64,000 nucleotides of DNA from Anaerolineaceae bacterium oral taxon 439 (GCA_001717545.1 CP017039.1:310001-374000); one strand, 5' to 3'. Shown: positions 33,870 to 43,438, counted from the stretch's first letter. The notes: generated by a model not told the origin, from the sequence alone. Program-made: numbers and translations.

Positions 33870-35603
33870 TCAGATATTCCACGCATTAGTACGTGCCTGA
33901 AGATCCCAGAGCCGGCGATAAGCCCCACCCTCCCTGATCAGCGCCTCATGCGTTCCGGTTTCCTGAACACGCCCGTCCTGATTCAAGACGATAATTTGCT
34001 GCGCATTCTTGATAGGCGAAAGCTTATGCGCCACCACAAACACCGTTTTCTCTCGAATCAGCGCATTGATCGCCTCCTGGATCAGGAGCTCATTTTCCGA
34101 ATCGATATTCACCGTCGCTTCGTCCAGCAGGATGATCGGCGCGTCCTTGAGCAGCGCACGGGCGATCGCGATCCGTTGGCGTTCCCCGCCGGAGAGCGTT
34201 ACGCCGCCCTCCCCGATCACTGTCTGGTATCCATTCGCCATTTTTTCGATAAACTCGTGACAGTGCGCTTTTTTGGCTGCTTCCCGGATATCCGCAAAAG
34301 CAGCGTTCGGATTTCCAAAACGAAGGTTGGCTTCGATTGTGTTATGGAAAAGATATACCTTCTGAAAAATAAAACTGATATTCCTCAGGACAACATCGCT
34401 TCTCATCCTGCGAACGTCCACGCCGCCGATCTCAACAGTTCCACTTTTCGCGTCATGGAAACGGGCGATGAGAGAAAGCAAGGTGCTTTTTCCGCTCCCG
34501 GAAGGACCAACAATTGCCGTCAACGTTTTTTCTGGAGCGTAAAAGTCGATTCCCGTCAGGACTTGCTTTTCGCCATAAGAAAACGAGACGTTTCGAAACC
34601 TGATATCAAAAGCAGCAGGCGTAATCGATCCCCCTTGTTTGTCCATATCTGGGGTCTCCAATACCGTTTCCATACGATGGATGCATTCGTTCATCAAGCG
34701 CAAAATTCCAGAGGTCATGCCTAACGTTTCCATTGGGGCATAAACCGAAAAGGCAATAATCACAAGAAGGAGTGTTTTTTCCAAAGGAAGACTGCCGTCT
34801 GAAAAAAAGAACGCGACGGCGAACAGGATCACAGCGGTAAACAAATTGAAAATTACGAAATACAGCGTCATATACGGCATTCCGGCCATTTCAAAATCAT
34901 AAGAGGTCATTTCCAGATTTTTCAGGACGCCTTCCAATCTTTTTTTCTGGATACCCGTGATTCGGAAAGCCTTAACGACATAGATCCCATGTAGATACTC
35001 CAGCATGACGGAGGACGTCGCCGCATGAGCAGTCTGACGTTCTTTTGATTTTCTTTGATAAATCTGTTGTGTCTGATGATGAACCAGGATAGCGAACGGG
35101 TAAGCCAAAAGAGCCAACAACGCGATTCGGAAATCCAATATCAACAACGTAAGCATTAAAAGAACGATGCTGATCATTGCGCTGATGATTTTCGAAAGGA
35201 AAGACATCGCCATACCTTCTACGAAAACAAGATCATCGTTAACAACGGAAGATAATTCGCCGGCGTCGGTATCATGATAAAAACTCATGGGAAGATGAAG
35301 AAGTTTTTCTCCCAGTGCCAAACGTTGGTTGCAGACCATTTCATACCCGGCGCCGCTCTGTAGCCTGTACTCCAGCAACTTGAAAATAAATCTTAAAACG
35401 AGAGAACATAGCAGGAAAAGCGCGACCCAGATGATACGCTTCATTCGAATATCTCCTGCCAAATACCAGCGAAAGGAGAAGAACATGAACAGCAAGGAAA
35501 GGCTCGGCATGACGCTTTCCAGGAACCCGACCGCAAAGGAAAGAAGCAGCTTGCTCTTCGTTTTCCCCGACAGGCGCAGAATTCTGCGGATGATGTCTAA
35601 CAT
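33870..35603 (-). CDS. ABC exporter-fold half-transporter, second subunit (IrtB/YbtQ-like)
   Basis: A 577-residue protein with six TM helices (about 15-310) fused to an ATPase domain. The ATPase motifs are canonical: Walker [10 protein letters not shown], signature LSGGERQR, Walker B ILLDEATVNID and switch histidine in VAHKLSP. It is the downstream partner of the next gene. Its start overlaps that gene's stop by seven bases (ATGTTAG), so the two are translated together and should form a heterodimer. Pairs of this type next to iron or metallophore importers include IrtAB and YbtPQ, which have exporter folds but act in siderophore uptake. It is the last gene of a seven-gene operon. Confidence 0.88.
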   Translation of the reverse strand: MLDIIRRILRLSGKTKSKLLLSFAVGFLESVMPSLSLLFMFFSFRWYLAGDIRMKRIIWVALFLLCSLVLRFIFKLLEYRLQSGAGYEMVCNQRLALGEKLLHLPMSFYHDTDAGELSSVVNDDLVFVEGMAMSFLSKIISAMISIVLLMLTLLILDFRIALLALLAYPFAILVHHQTQQIYQRKSKERQTAHAATSSVMLEYLHGIYVVKAFRITGIQKKRLEGVLKNLEMTSYDFEMAGMPYMTLYFVIFNLFTAVILFAVAFFFSDGSLPLEKTLLLVIIAFSVYAPMETLGMTSGILRLMNECIHRMETVLETPDMDKQGGSITPAAFDIRFRNVSFSYGEKQVLTGIDFYAPEKTLTAIVGPSGSGKSTLLSLIARFHDAKSGTVEIGGVDVRRMRSDVVLRNISFIFQKVYLFHNTIEANLRFGNPNAAFADIREAAKKAHCHEFIEKMANGYQTVIGEGGVTLSGGERQRIAIARALLKDAPIILLDEATVNIDSENELLIQEAINALIREKTVFVVAHKLSPIKNAQQIIVLNQDGRVQETGTHEALIREGGAYRRLWDLQARTNAWNI

Positions 35604-37354
35604 TGGACGCCCCTGTTCGTCATTAGCGCCCAGTTTTCTGATTCTTTGTATGCGCTGAACAGCGATTGATAGGTCGGACAGTCTTTCAGCAGTGCTGAAT
35701 GCGTTTCCTGCGCGATAACCTTGCCGCCGCTGATGACCAGGATGCTGTTGAGATGTATAATCGTGCGGATCCGGTGCGCTATGACAATGAGGGTCTTCCC
35801 TTTAGCGAGGGCGCTGATCGCCGCTTGGAGATGCTCCTCGCAATCTGGATCGATATTCGCCGTCGCTTCATCCAGAACAAGAATCGGCGCGTCCTTCAAA
35901 ATCGCCCGCGCAATCGCGATCCGCTGCCGTTCTCCGCCGGAAAGCCGGCAGCCGTCATCTCCGACCAAGGTGTCGTAGCCCTGTTCTTTCTCCATGATGA
36001 AATCATGGCATCTCGCTGCTTTAGCCGCGGCGATAATTTCCGCGTTTGTTGCGTCTTGTTTTCCGATTCGGATATTATCCGCAATAGAAATATTAAAAAG
36101 AAAGGTGTCCTGGAAAACGAAGCTGACGATTTTCATCAGAGTATCCATCGAAAAATCATGGATATTCACCCCGCCGATCTGTATACTGCCGCTCCGGACG
36201 TCCCAGAACCGGCAGAGCAATTTGGCGATTGTGGATTTTCCGCCTCCGCTTTCGCCAACGATCGCCAATGAGCTTCCTTCTTTGACCGTAAAGGAAACGT
36301 CCTTCAATACATCCGTAGCGCCGTCATAGCTGAAAAACACTTGCTGAAACCGAATCTCTTTATCCGCGGGAACGGTCGTTTGCGAACCTTCGGTGAGCTC
36401 TGGTTCGGAGAGGATACGGTAGATATTCTGTTCCGCCGTTGCGACCATCGTGATGCTGTCCGCGAATTGCGCCAGCTTGATCAGCGGCGCGGCGAAGCTC
36501 AGCGAGACCAGCAAGAACAGGGTAAAGGTAGAAAAGGACAGGCTTTCGCGGTCAATCAGATAAAGTCCGAATGGGAGAACGGTAACGAATGATGACTGGA
36601 TCAGCACAAAATAGGCGCTCATATATGGCCAGGAAGCTTTGAACCAATCTAGGACGTATTTTTTATAGGCGTAAACCGCCTCGCGGAACCTGATTAGAGA
36701 GCTTTCGCCTTGATTAAATGTCTTGATCTCCTTCATCCCGTTGACATACTCGACAACGACCGCGTTCATGAAGTCGACCGAATCATAATATCGGCGCATC
36801 TTCTCTTTGCTGCCGCGCATCATCAGAAGATAGAACAACACCGCAAACGAAACGCAGAAAAGCAGCGCCAACGTCATGCGCCAGTCGATCAAAAACAGAT
36901 ATACAGTGACCGCAAACGGAACCAGCGCGCTGGAGACGGTTTCTGGGATATTATGCGCCAGAAACCGTTCCAGTTCCTCGACGTCATTTTCCATAACCTT
37001 TTTAATCACTCCAGTATCCCGATCCAGAACGTAGCCAAGTGGCAGTCTCGTCAGCTTATGGGCAAGCCGCATCCGCGTATGATACAGGATCCGATACGCC
37101 GCTTTATGCGAAAGAGTCGTCGACGCAATGAACAGCAGCGATTTCGCGCTCAGGCTTATTCCGATGAAGCAGGCATATCGGTAGAGCTTGATCCTTGACG
37201 GAGCCTCTGCGATGAGTTGGGTGAGAAAATCTCGGACCAGGAAATAGGGGATGATCCCGGCTGTCACGCTGAAAACAGCCAGTACGATGCACAAAACCAT
37301 ATGCCATTTATACGCGCCGGCTATCGTAAAAAGCCGTTGAATACTTTTATGCAT
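35597..37354 (-). CDS. ABC exporter-fold half-transporter, first subunit (IrtA/YbtP-like)
   Basis: A 585-residue TM-ATPase half-transporter. Six TM helices are followed by Walker A GESGGGKST, signature LSGGERQR, Walker B LVLDEATANID and IAHRIRT. It pairs with the following gene through a 7-nt overlap. The stop of the Nik-type binding-protein gene is 26 bases upstream, so it belongs to the same operon. The family and context (metal/metallophore importer and AraC regulator) suggest export or uptake of a metallophore or its metal complex. Direction of transport is not decided by the sequence. Confidence 0.88.
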   Translation of the reverse strand: MHKSIQRLFTIAGAYKWHMVLCIVLAVFSVTAGIIPYFLVRDFLTQLIAEAPSRIKLYRYACFIGISLSAKSLLFIASTTLSHKAAYRILYHTRMRLAHKLTRLPLGYVLDRDTGVIKKVMENDVEELERFLAHNIPETVSSALVPFAVTVYLFLIDWRMTLALLFCVSFAVLFYLLMMRGSKEKMRRYYDSVDFMNAVVVEYVNGMKEIKTFNQGESSLIRFREAVYAYKKYVLDWFKASWPYMSAYFVLIQSSFVTVLPFGLYLIDRESLSFSTFTLFLLVSLSFAAPLIKLAQFADSITMVATAEQNIYRILSEPELTEGSQTTVPADKEIRFQQVFFSYDGATDVLKDVSFTVKEGSSLAIVGESGGGKSTIAKLLCRFWDVRSGSIQIGGVNIHDFSMDTLMKIVSFVFQDTFLFNISIADNIRIGKQDATNAEIIAAAKAARCHDFIMEKEQGYDTLVGDDGCRLSGGERQRIAIARAILKDAPILVLDEATANIDPDCEEHLQAAISALAKGKTLIVIAHRIRTIIHLNSILVISGGKVIAQETHSALLKDCPTYQSLFSAYKESENWALMTNRGVQC

Positions 37355-37380
37355 GCCTCATCCCTTTCTGAACGGACTTC

Positions 37381-38979
37381 TTATTTAAGTACGATCTTGT
37401 TGATATAGCAGGTCGACGGATCGTTGGCGAAGACAATGCTTTCGATTTTATCGCTGTTGAAAGCCGCGATCTCGCGCATTCCGGAGACAGGAACGTTGAT
37501 TGCCGCTTCCTGCAAGGTGGTCAGAATATAGGTATAGGCGTCTTGAATGACGCTTTCGTCCGCTGTTGTCAGCATGGCGCCGATTTTCTCATCAATCTCC
37601 GCTTTTTTGTCCAGCCCCTGCTGGGCCGTGTAATCCAGCGCATAGTCCAGCATGGCTGCGATAAAAACCTGGGGATCCTGCGGAAAACCGTAGGTATCGT
37701 TTACGGAAATGTCAAATTCTCCGGAATAGCCCAACTCAAACCAGGTATTCGTTTCATACGCCAAAACGTTAACCTCTATGCCGATCTGAGCCATCTGTCC
37801 CTTGAAGGCCATTAAGATCTGTTGATCAAGGGCGTGCTCGCTCATGCAGATCGCCTCAAGCGTAAGGCGCTTTCCGTCTTTAACGCGGATCCCATCCTCG
37901 CCGATTTCATTCCATCCAGCCTCTTCCAAGAGCTTTACGGCGAGCTCGGGATCATAGGGATAGACTGTCTGCTCAACGTCACAAAAAGGGAGCGTTTTCG
38001 GGAAGAGCGTATCCGCTTGACGCTCCATTCCATGGAGAACCGTGCTAACGATCTGTTCCTTATGGGTTCCATGCTGAATCGCTTTTCGCACACGCGCATC
38101 CTCCAGGAGATTCCCCGACGTATTGAGCAGCAGGTTTCTCGTTGCGTAAACGGCTTGCGACTGCGTAGTTTCGATCCCCTCCTGAGCCGTAAGCGTTTCG
38201 TACATGTCATACGTCAGTTGCGCGCTTCCATACAATAAATCTATTTCCTTATTTTGAAGCGCCAACATGCGAGCGTCTTCATCCTCGATCAGTTTTACGG
38301 TGAAATTATCCGGGCCATGGCTCTCCCCCCAGTATTCCGCATTGCGGGAGAATTGATAAGAGACTCTTTCCGTATAGTTTCTCGCTTCGATTTTGTAGGG
38401 ACCCGTCCCAGCCGTAGCCGTGACCGTCCCGTATGGCGTCGCCCCATTTTCGAACAGTTTCGGCGAAAGAATTCCGAATACCGCGGCGCTGAGCTCTTCC
38501 AAAACAGCATAATAAGGCTGGCTATAATGAAAACGGACGGTATATTCATCAACGACTTCGATTTCGGTCATTCGAGAAATCGCGCCATAATACGATATGC
38601 TGTCCATCATGTGCGTCTGAAGTCCCTCAAAATTCGTCTTCACCGCTTCTGCGTTAAATGGCTCGCTATCGGTAAATTTCACATTTTTCCGCAGATGAAA
38701 GGTCCACGTCTCACCGTCCTTTTCCCAGCTTTCCGCCAGAACCGGAACGGGCTTCCCGTCTTCATAGTCTACCAGCGTTTCATAGACCATCTTATAGTAA
38801 TGAAGGAATCCTTGCCCTTCAATCGCACCCAACGGATCGAAAGTAGAAAACGTCCCCGATTCCCCAATGATAATGGCCTTCCGATTGCGTTCAGTATTCG
38901 ATGAACTGCACGCAGTGATCGATAGAATTACCAGAATAGATAGGAACATCGCCCAAAAACATTGAACACTCTTTTTCAT
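37381..38979 (-). CDS. Nickel/metallophore-type ABC substrate-binding lipoprotein (NikA-like)
   Basis: A 532-residue SBP_bac_5 lipoprotein. The start at 38979 follows GGAG nine bases upstream; an ATG at 38994 is less well placed. A signal peptide ends with the lipobox LSITAC. Over its length it resembles NikA in order and wording of blocks: VYETLVDYE, LAESWEKDGETWTFHLRKNVKF, EIDLLYG, ADTLFPKTLPF, YDPELAVKLLEEAGW and AQQGLDKKAEIDEKIG. This puts it nearer to nickel-binding NikA/CntA than to oligopeptide-binding OppA. The ligand could be nickel, or another metal with a chelator such as an opine or histidine. It sits outside the membrane and feeds the NikBC permease encoded upstream. Confidence 0.88.
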   Translation of the reverse strand: MKKSVQCFWAMFLSILVILSITACSSSNTERNRKAIIIGESGTFSTFDPLGAIEGQGFLHYYKMVYETLVDYEDGKPVPVLAESWEKDGETWTFHLRKNVKFTDSEPFNAEAVKTNFEGLQTHMMDSISYYGAISRMTEIEVVDEYTVRFHYSQPYYAVLEELSAAVFGILSPKLFENGATPYGTVTATAGTGPYKIEARNYTERVSYQFSRNAEYWGESHGPDNFTVKLIEDEDARMLALQNKEIDLLYGSAQLTYDMYETLTAQEGIETTQSQAVYATRNLLLNTSGNLLEDARVRKAIQHGTHKEQIVSTVLHGMERQADTLFPKTLPFCDVEQTVYPYDPELAVKLLEEAGWNEIGEDGIRVKDGKRLTLEAICMSEHALDQQILMAFKGQMAQIGIEVNVLAYETNTWFELGYSGEFDISVNDTYGFPQDPQVFIAAMLDYALDYTAQQGLDKKAEIDEKIGAMLTTADESVIQDAYTYILTTLQEAAINVPVSGMREIAAFNSDKIESIVFANDPSTCYINKIVLK

Positions 38980-39003
38980 GATGATTTTCTCCATATATTT
39001 TTT

Positions 39004-39732
39004 CTAAAAACTATTCCGGATCAGACCGGTCGAAAACGGGTGCGTGAAGCTGAAGCCTGCGGATCCCTTCTTTGCGACTTCGATAATTTTCCCGTCTTTC
39101 ATCACAGCAATTGTTTTTGACATAAATACAGCGGCCCGGATATCATGTGTAATGAATAGATAAGCGCAGCCGATTTCATTCTGAAGCTCTTTCAGCAGCG
39201 ATAAAATCCTGAGCATGACCGTTATATCCAATCCGCTGACAGCCTCATCCAACACAATCAGCTTTGGGCGAACGGATAAAGCGCGCGCGATGCAGATTCT
39301 TTTTCTCTGTCCTCCGGATAATTCATGAGGATAACGTTCGGCTATGCTTGATTCGAGTCCAACCAAAGAGAGCAGTTCAAGGCTTCTTCTTTCGCGTTCC
39401 GGGGCGGACAATCTGAGCAGATTTCGCATCGGTTCCATCAGGCTTTCTCTGATTTTCCTTCGCGGGTTAAAGCAATCGGCGTTCGACTGGAAAACAGGCT
39501 GGATATCTCCGTACAAGCTTCTCCGGGGAATACGCCACACATCGTTTCCCCTCCAGAATACTGATCCTTTCGTCGGCTTATCCAGCGCCAGGATCAGGCG
39601 GGTGAGCGTGCTCTTTCCGCTGCCGCTCTCGCCGATCAGCGACACGCATTCTCCGTCCCGAATCTGCAGCGATACATCCTCAAGCGCCGCCACCTTCCCA
39701 TAAAGCTTACTGACATGCTCTACCTGAAGCAC
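39004..39732 (-). CDS. ABC transporter ATP-binding protein (NikE/DppF-like)
   Basis: A 242-residue ATPase with Walker A GESGSGKST, Q-loop VFQSN, signature LSGGQRKR, Walker B LIVLDEAVSGLD and switch histidine in ITHD. The Q-loop region reads PVFQSNADCFNPRR, the shape typical of the second ATPase of nickel/peptide importers. It overlaps its partner ATPase by 13 bases and lies 25 bases before the NikA-like gene. Together with the partner it drives uptake through the NikBC permease. Confidence 0.9.
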   Translation of the reverse strand: MLQVEHVSKLYGKVAALEDVSLQIRDGECVSLIGESGSGKSTLTRLILALDKPTKGSVFWRGNDVWRIPRRSLYGDIQPVFQSNADCFNPRRKIRESLMEPMRNLLRLSAPERERRSLELLSLVGLESSIAERYPHELSGGQRKRICIARALSVRPKLIVLDEAVSGLDITVMLRILSLLKELQNEIGCAYLFITHDIRAAVFMSKTIAVMKDGKIIEVAKKGSAGFSFTHPFSTGLIRNSF

Positions 39733-40526
39733 TGGATACCCTCTTCCAGCCTGTGGTCGGCGTCAAAAAGCTCGCGCGTATAAGCATGTTTTGGCGACTT
39801 CTCTAAAGAAAGATATGGCCCAGTTTCAATGATCCTTCCGTCCCGCATGACGACAATCTCATCCGCCATCTTTTTCAGCACGCCGATATCATGCGAAACG
39901 AGCAGCATCGCCGGTTTATATTCCCGCATCACGAATTGCAGGAGGTTGATGATGATATGTCGGCTGCTCGCGTCCAACGCGGCTGTAGGTTCGTCAGCAA
40001 TGATCAGGACCGGATTCAGCGAAATCGCCAGCGCAATCATGATGCGCTGCAGCATGCCGCCGGAAAGCTGGTGCGCGTAACTGCTCATGACGCGATTTCC
40101 GTCAGGAAGCCCAACCTTGGCAAGCATTTCAATCCCATATAGCAAGGCGTTTTTCCTGCCGCAGGAGAGATGCGTACAAAGTGTCTCGATAAAATGCCCG
40201 CTGATTCTCATGCACGGATCAAAGGACACAAACGGATCCTGCAGGATGACGCCGATCTCTTTGCCGTTGATTCGGGAACGGTCACTCCAGCTTAGATGGA
40301 GGATGTCTTTCTCCGCGAGGCGGATAGATCCTTCGAATGTAGTGGTCTTATCGTTCAATAGCCCGAGGATCGCGTTGCACACAGTCGTTTTCCCACATCC
40401 GCTTTCTCCAAGAATACCTGAAACTTGGCCGCGCGCGATTGAGAACTGAATATTCTCAACGCCGAGCCCAGTATTCTGATAATGAACGGTCAGGTTCCGG
40501 ACTGCTAAGATTTCTTCACGATCCAT
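39720..40526 (-). CDS. ABC transporter ATP-binding protein (NikD/DppD-like)
   Basis: A 268-residue ATPase with Walker A GESGCGKTT, Q-loop VILQDPFVSFDP, signature LSGGMLQR, Walker B LIIADEPTAALD and switch histidine in VSHD. LSGGMLQR is characteristic of NikD- and DppD-type subunits. The C-terminal cysteine-containing iron-sulfur segment of many DppD proteins is not present, and the protein is shorter than DppD, like NikD. Overlaps of 11 and 13 bases link it to its neighbours. Confidence 0.9.
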   Translation of the reverse strand: MDREEILAVRNLTVHYQNTGLGVENIQFSIARGQVSGILGESGCGKTTVCNAILGLLNDKTTTFEGSIRLAEKDILHLSWSDRSRINGKEIGVILQDPFVSFDPCMRISGHFIETLCTHLSCGRKNALLYGIEMLAKVGLPDGNRVMSSYAHQLSGGMLQRIMIALAISLNPVLIIADEPTAALDASSRHIIINLLQFVMREYKPAMLLVSHDIGVLKKMADEIVVMRDGRIIETGPYLSLEKSPKHAYTRELFDADHRLEEGIQCFR

Positions 40527-41343
40527 GGATGACTTCCCCCATGCCTATGGCTTTTCGCATTCCTTCTCCCAGAAGATTGAAGCCGAATACGGAAAAAACA
40601 ACGCAAATTCCGGGATATACAGTAAATTGTGGCGCTGTGACCAGGACGCTTTTCGCTTCATTCAGCATTGCACCCCATTCGGGCGTTCCGGACGGAAGTC
40701 CGATTCCGAGGTACGAATATCCGGAAAGCGTCAGGATCATGTCGCCGATCCCCAGGCAAAACAGAACCAGCAGGTTTGGCGCGATATTAGGAAAAACCTG
40801 AATCCCCAGAACAGAAACAGCGGACGCGCCTCCAGTTATCGTGTACGTTACATAGCTCTTGGATAATTCTTCCATGGTGTAGCTTCGAATCATTCGACCA
40901 TACCAGCCAAAATATGAAAAGAAGCTGCTGAATAGCAGGTTCGCCGCTCCGTTGCCAAGGATGCCGGTCATCGCCAGAACGAGAACGATTGGCGGAAGCG
41001 CCATGCTGACGTCGCAGATCCAACAAAAACATTTCTCCGTAAGCCCCTTTTTATAGGCAGCGCCCATGCCCAACGGAATGACGCTGCAGGCAAGTCCAAG
41101 CATGACGATCCCCGCTAAACCAAGAGAGTATCTCGCGCCGTATAAGAGGCGGGATAGAATACAGCGTCCAAAGCTATCGGTTCCAAGCGGAAACGTGTCG
41201 GAAGGTTCTTCGAAACGATGATCCATATCAATGTGAACCGGGTTCCAGGGCGCCAACGATTCCGATAGTACCGCCGCCAAAACCACAATCAACACCATCG
41301 CAAAGCCCAAAATCATGCTCATATTTTTTTGCGGTTTTTTCAC
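40516..41343 (-). CDS. ABC transporter permease (NikC/DppC-like)
   Basis: A 275-residue permease with an N-terminal OppC_N helix (MILGFAMVLIVVLAAVLSE) followed by HRFEEPSDTFPLGTDSFGRCILSRLLYGARYSLG. This is the standard start of the second permease in nickel/peptide importers. Five further TM helices follow. The EAA loop reads SAVSVLGIQVFPNIAPNLLV. The start overlaps the stop of the first permease gene (41340-41343). Confidence 0.92.
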   Translation of the reverse strand: MKKPQKNMSMILGFAMVLIVVLAAVLSESLAPWNPVHIDMDHRFEEPSDTFPLGTDSFGRCILSRLLYGARYSLGLAGIVMLGLACSVIPLGMGAAYKKGLTEKCFCWICDVSMALPPIVLVLAMTGILGNGAANLLFSSFFSYFGWYGRMIRSYTMEELSKSYVTYTITGGASAVSVLGIQVFPNIAPNLLVLFCLGIGDMILTLSGYSYLGIGLPSGTPEWGAMLNEAKSVLVTAPQFTVYPGICVVFSVFGFNLLGEGMRKAIGMGEVIHGS

Positions 41344-42287
41344 GATTTGCTCTCCCGCGTAAGCTTCGGATTCAGCAGCGTGCCAACATGCTCCGCCGCC
41401 ATGTTAAAAACGGCAAAGCAGAGCGCCATCAGCACGAGATAGCAGTTGATCATCGGGAAATCCCGATTCAGCGCGGCTTCTAAAACGATTTTCCCCACGC
41501 CAGGCATCGTGAAAATATTCTCGACGATCGCCGTGCCGGCAAGAAGATAGCCGAGATTCTGCCCGAACAGAATGATGCAGGGAGGAGCGGCGTTGCGAAG
41601 CATATGCCATATCATAATTTGACTCGGACTGACCCCGCGGGCCCGGGCATACAGGACGTAAGAACTATACTGATTTTCAAGCAGAAGGGAGCGCAGAACC
41701 CGGGAAAGCGATCCGATCATTGGGAACGCTAACACGAAGGACGCGCACAGCGTCGATGCGAGATTTCCATGTCCAATAATCGGAATCGCGCGCAGCCGAA
41801 TTCCCAAAATCATGAGGATGAGCAGGCCAAGAAAATAGCCCGGGATCGAAACGGACAGGAATGAAAACACGGTAACTATGCGATCGATCCATCCACCTTC
41901 TTTCTGCGCGGCGAGGATCCCTAACGGAATCGCAAAAATCAGGATAAGGATAGCGGAAAGACCCGCGAGAAAAAAGGTCGGTGGAGCAACCGATAAAAGC
42001 GCCTGCACCACCGGTTTCTTCGTCGCGTATGACTTTCCGAAATCCAGATGAATCGCTCTGCTCAACCACTGAACGTACTGCTCCGGGATTGAGCGATCGA
42101 AGCCAAACGCTTCATTATATTTCCTGATAACTTCTTCCGAAGGGGCTTTCGCGATTCGCCGTGCGTAAGCCTCCGCCGGACTGGTGGGCGCGATATTCGC
42201 AAGGATAAAGGATAAAACGGAAATCCCGATCCATACAGCCAACAGGTAGATTAATTTTCTGACAATCCGCTTTCCCAGTTCCCTCAA
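41340..42287 (-). CDS. ABC transporter permease (NikB/DppB-like)
   Basis: A 315-residue permease and the first gene of the seven-gene operon. The N-terminus (IYLLAVWIGISVLSFILANIAPTSPAEAYARR) has the LAPTSP-like motif of NikB/DppB. YVQWLSRAIHLDFGKSY and the EAA loop YARARGVSPSQIMIWHMLRNAAPP match the family. Six TM helices are evident. A 20-bp palindrome lies 34 bases upstream of the start and is probably its operator. Confidence 0.92.
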   Translation of the reverse strand: MRELGKRIVRKLIYLLAVWIGISVLSFILANIAPTSPAEAYARRIAKAPSEEVIRKYNEAFGFDRSIPEQYVQWLSRAIHLDFGKSYATKKPVVQALLSVAPPTFFLAGLSAILILIFAIPLGILAAQKEGGWIDRIVTVFSFLSVSIPGYFLGLLILMILGIRLRAIPIIGHGNLASTLCASFVLAFPMIGSLSRVLRSLLLENQYSSYVLYARARGVSPSQIMIWHMLRNAAPPCIILFGQNLGYLLAGTAIVENIFTMPGVGKIVLEAALNRDFPMINCYLVLMALCFAVFNMAAEHVGTLLNPKLTRESKS

Positions 42288-42320
42288 GTTTCCACCGCCA
42301 GCGCGAGTTAGACAACTCTG

Positions 42321-42340
42321 TTTTCTTTAGCTAAAGAAAA
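42321..42340 (-). promoter_or_regulatory. Perfect 20-bp palindrome, operator candidate for the Nik-type operon
   Basis: TTTTCTTTAG is followed directly by its exact reverse complement CTAAAGAAAA with no spacer. It lies 34 bases before the NikB-like start and downstream of a TATAAA box on the minus strand (42364-42369, low confidence, no -35). The place and the form suit a metal-dependent or AraC-type repressor site. No T run follows on either strand as a terminator would need. Confidence 0.55.
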
Positions 42341-42406
42341 GAGCTTTTTCTCTCAGTCCTCATTTTATAAGGATTCTTCGATATCTTCCGCCCCGCACGG
42401 GAGTTT

Positions 42407-43405
42407 TCAGGACCCGATCCGGAATTTTTTCGGATTGATCCCGAATTCATTTCGAAACGCTCTCGCGAAATGGCTTGCGTTCGCATACCCGACCATGGCG
42501 GCGACCTGCCCGATACTCATGGAGCGATCTTCGAGCAAATCCCGCGCGTGTTCCATGCGGACGGAGCGGGCGAACTCATGGATACTTTTTCCAAAAGCAA
42601 GACGAAATCCCTGTTTCAGAGTATATTCATTCATAGCTACCATGCGTGCCAGTTTATAGATAGTCGGCGGTTCCATGTATCTTTGACATAGGATATTCCG
42701 GGCGTTCATCAGCGCCTGCATATCCAGATCCGTTCGATTGATTCTTGAAATAGCGGACAGTCGTTCCACAATGTTTTCCTGCCATATTTCGGCCAGCAGC
42801 ATTTTTGACGTTGCCTCCAGGTAACTCTGCAGGAGGCTTCCGGTCATGTTATTTTCCAGAATTGAGCGGAACCGATTGTGGATTTTCGCAGTAGCTTTGA
42901 CTGGTTTGGCCATGCTATAAACCAGCGCCTGAACCGCGGGATCATCAAACTGACTGCATTGCGCGACATGCGGCAGCTGTTGATGGAATTTTCCGTTTGA
43001 TTCGATGGATACTAAAAAAATTCTTTCGCCGGATGGGAGCATCATCATCCCCCGGCTCCGGGGCATCGCGTAGATTCCGATCTCGTTTTTTCCGAGCTCA
43101 GCTTTCGGCAGCCCCGTTTCAGAGTATGCCACGTGCCCGGACAGACAGTAGGTCACTTCGCACGTGTTGGCGTAGCTATCGTAGTAGGCAACCAAAGGTA
43201 TATTTAGAATGATATCTATGGTCCCGATCGTTATATCGTCGCTTACTTTTTCGATTTTTATGTACCCTGTCCCCAGGTACGAAGGGACCCGGAGGATGAT
43301 TGCCGTGTTTTGTTCTGTACAGGAAAAACCGAATTGCTGAATCAGCTCAGAAATAAATTCCTGTTTTGTGTTGACCGATATGGCTCGATTTTCAGGACGA
43401 TGCAC
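42407..43405 (-). CDS. AraC-family regulator (YbtA/PchR-like)
   Basis: A 332-residue regulator. The C-terminal 100 residues carry two helix-turn-helix motifs (IYKLARMVAMNEYTLKQGFRLAFGKSIHEF and SIGQVAAMVGYANASHFARAFRNEFGINPKKF). The first 220 residues are a ligand-binding or dimerisation domain without a clear sugar-binding cupin motif. Its place upstream of a metallophore-type operon fits PchR/YbtA regulators that respond to metallophores. The start codon is GTG at 43405, chosen because AGAAGGA lies eleven bases upstream and there is no suitable ATG. It is read in the same direction as the operon with a 119-base gap. Confidence 0.85.
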   Translation of the reverse strand: MHRPENRAISVNTKQEFISELIQQFGFSCTEQNTAIILRVPSYLGTGYIKIEKVSDDITIGTIDIILNIPLVAYYDSYANTCEVTYCLSGHVAYSETGLPKAELGKNEIGIYAMPRSRGMMMLPSGERIFLVSIESNGKFHQQLPHVAQCSQFDDPAVQALVYSMAKPVKATAKIHNRFRSILENNMTGSLLQSYLEATSKMLLAEIWQENIVERLSAISRINRTDLDMQALMNARNILCQRYMEPPTIYKLARMVAMNEYTLKQGFRLAFGKSIHEFARSVRMEHARDLLEDRSMSIGQVAAMVGYANASHFARAFRNEFGINPKKFRIGS

Positions 43406-43429
43406 CTTCGATTAGTTCCTTCTAACCGG

Positions 43430-43438
43430 AGTATACCA
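43430..43438 (-). promoter_or_regulatory. Extended -10 promoter of the AraC gene
   Basis: On the minus strand TGGTATACT lies 25 bases before the GTG start. Confidence 0.5.

Noticed and set aside
42321-42340. The 20-bp palindrome as a transcription terminator
   Set aside because: It has no loop, is AT-rich and no T run follows the stem on the strand of the operon; an operator is more likely.
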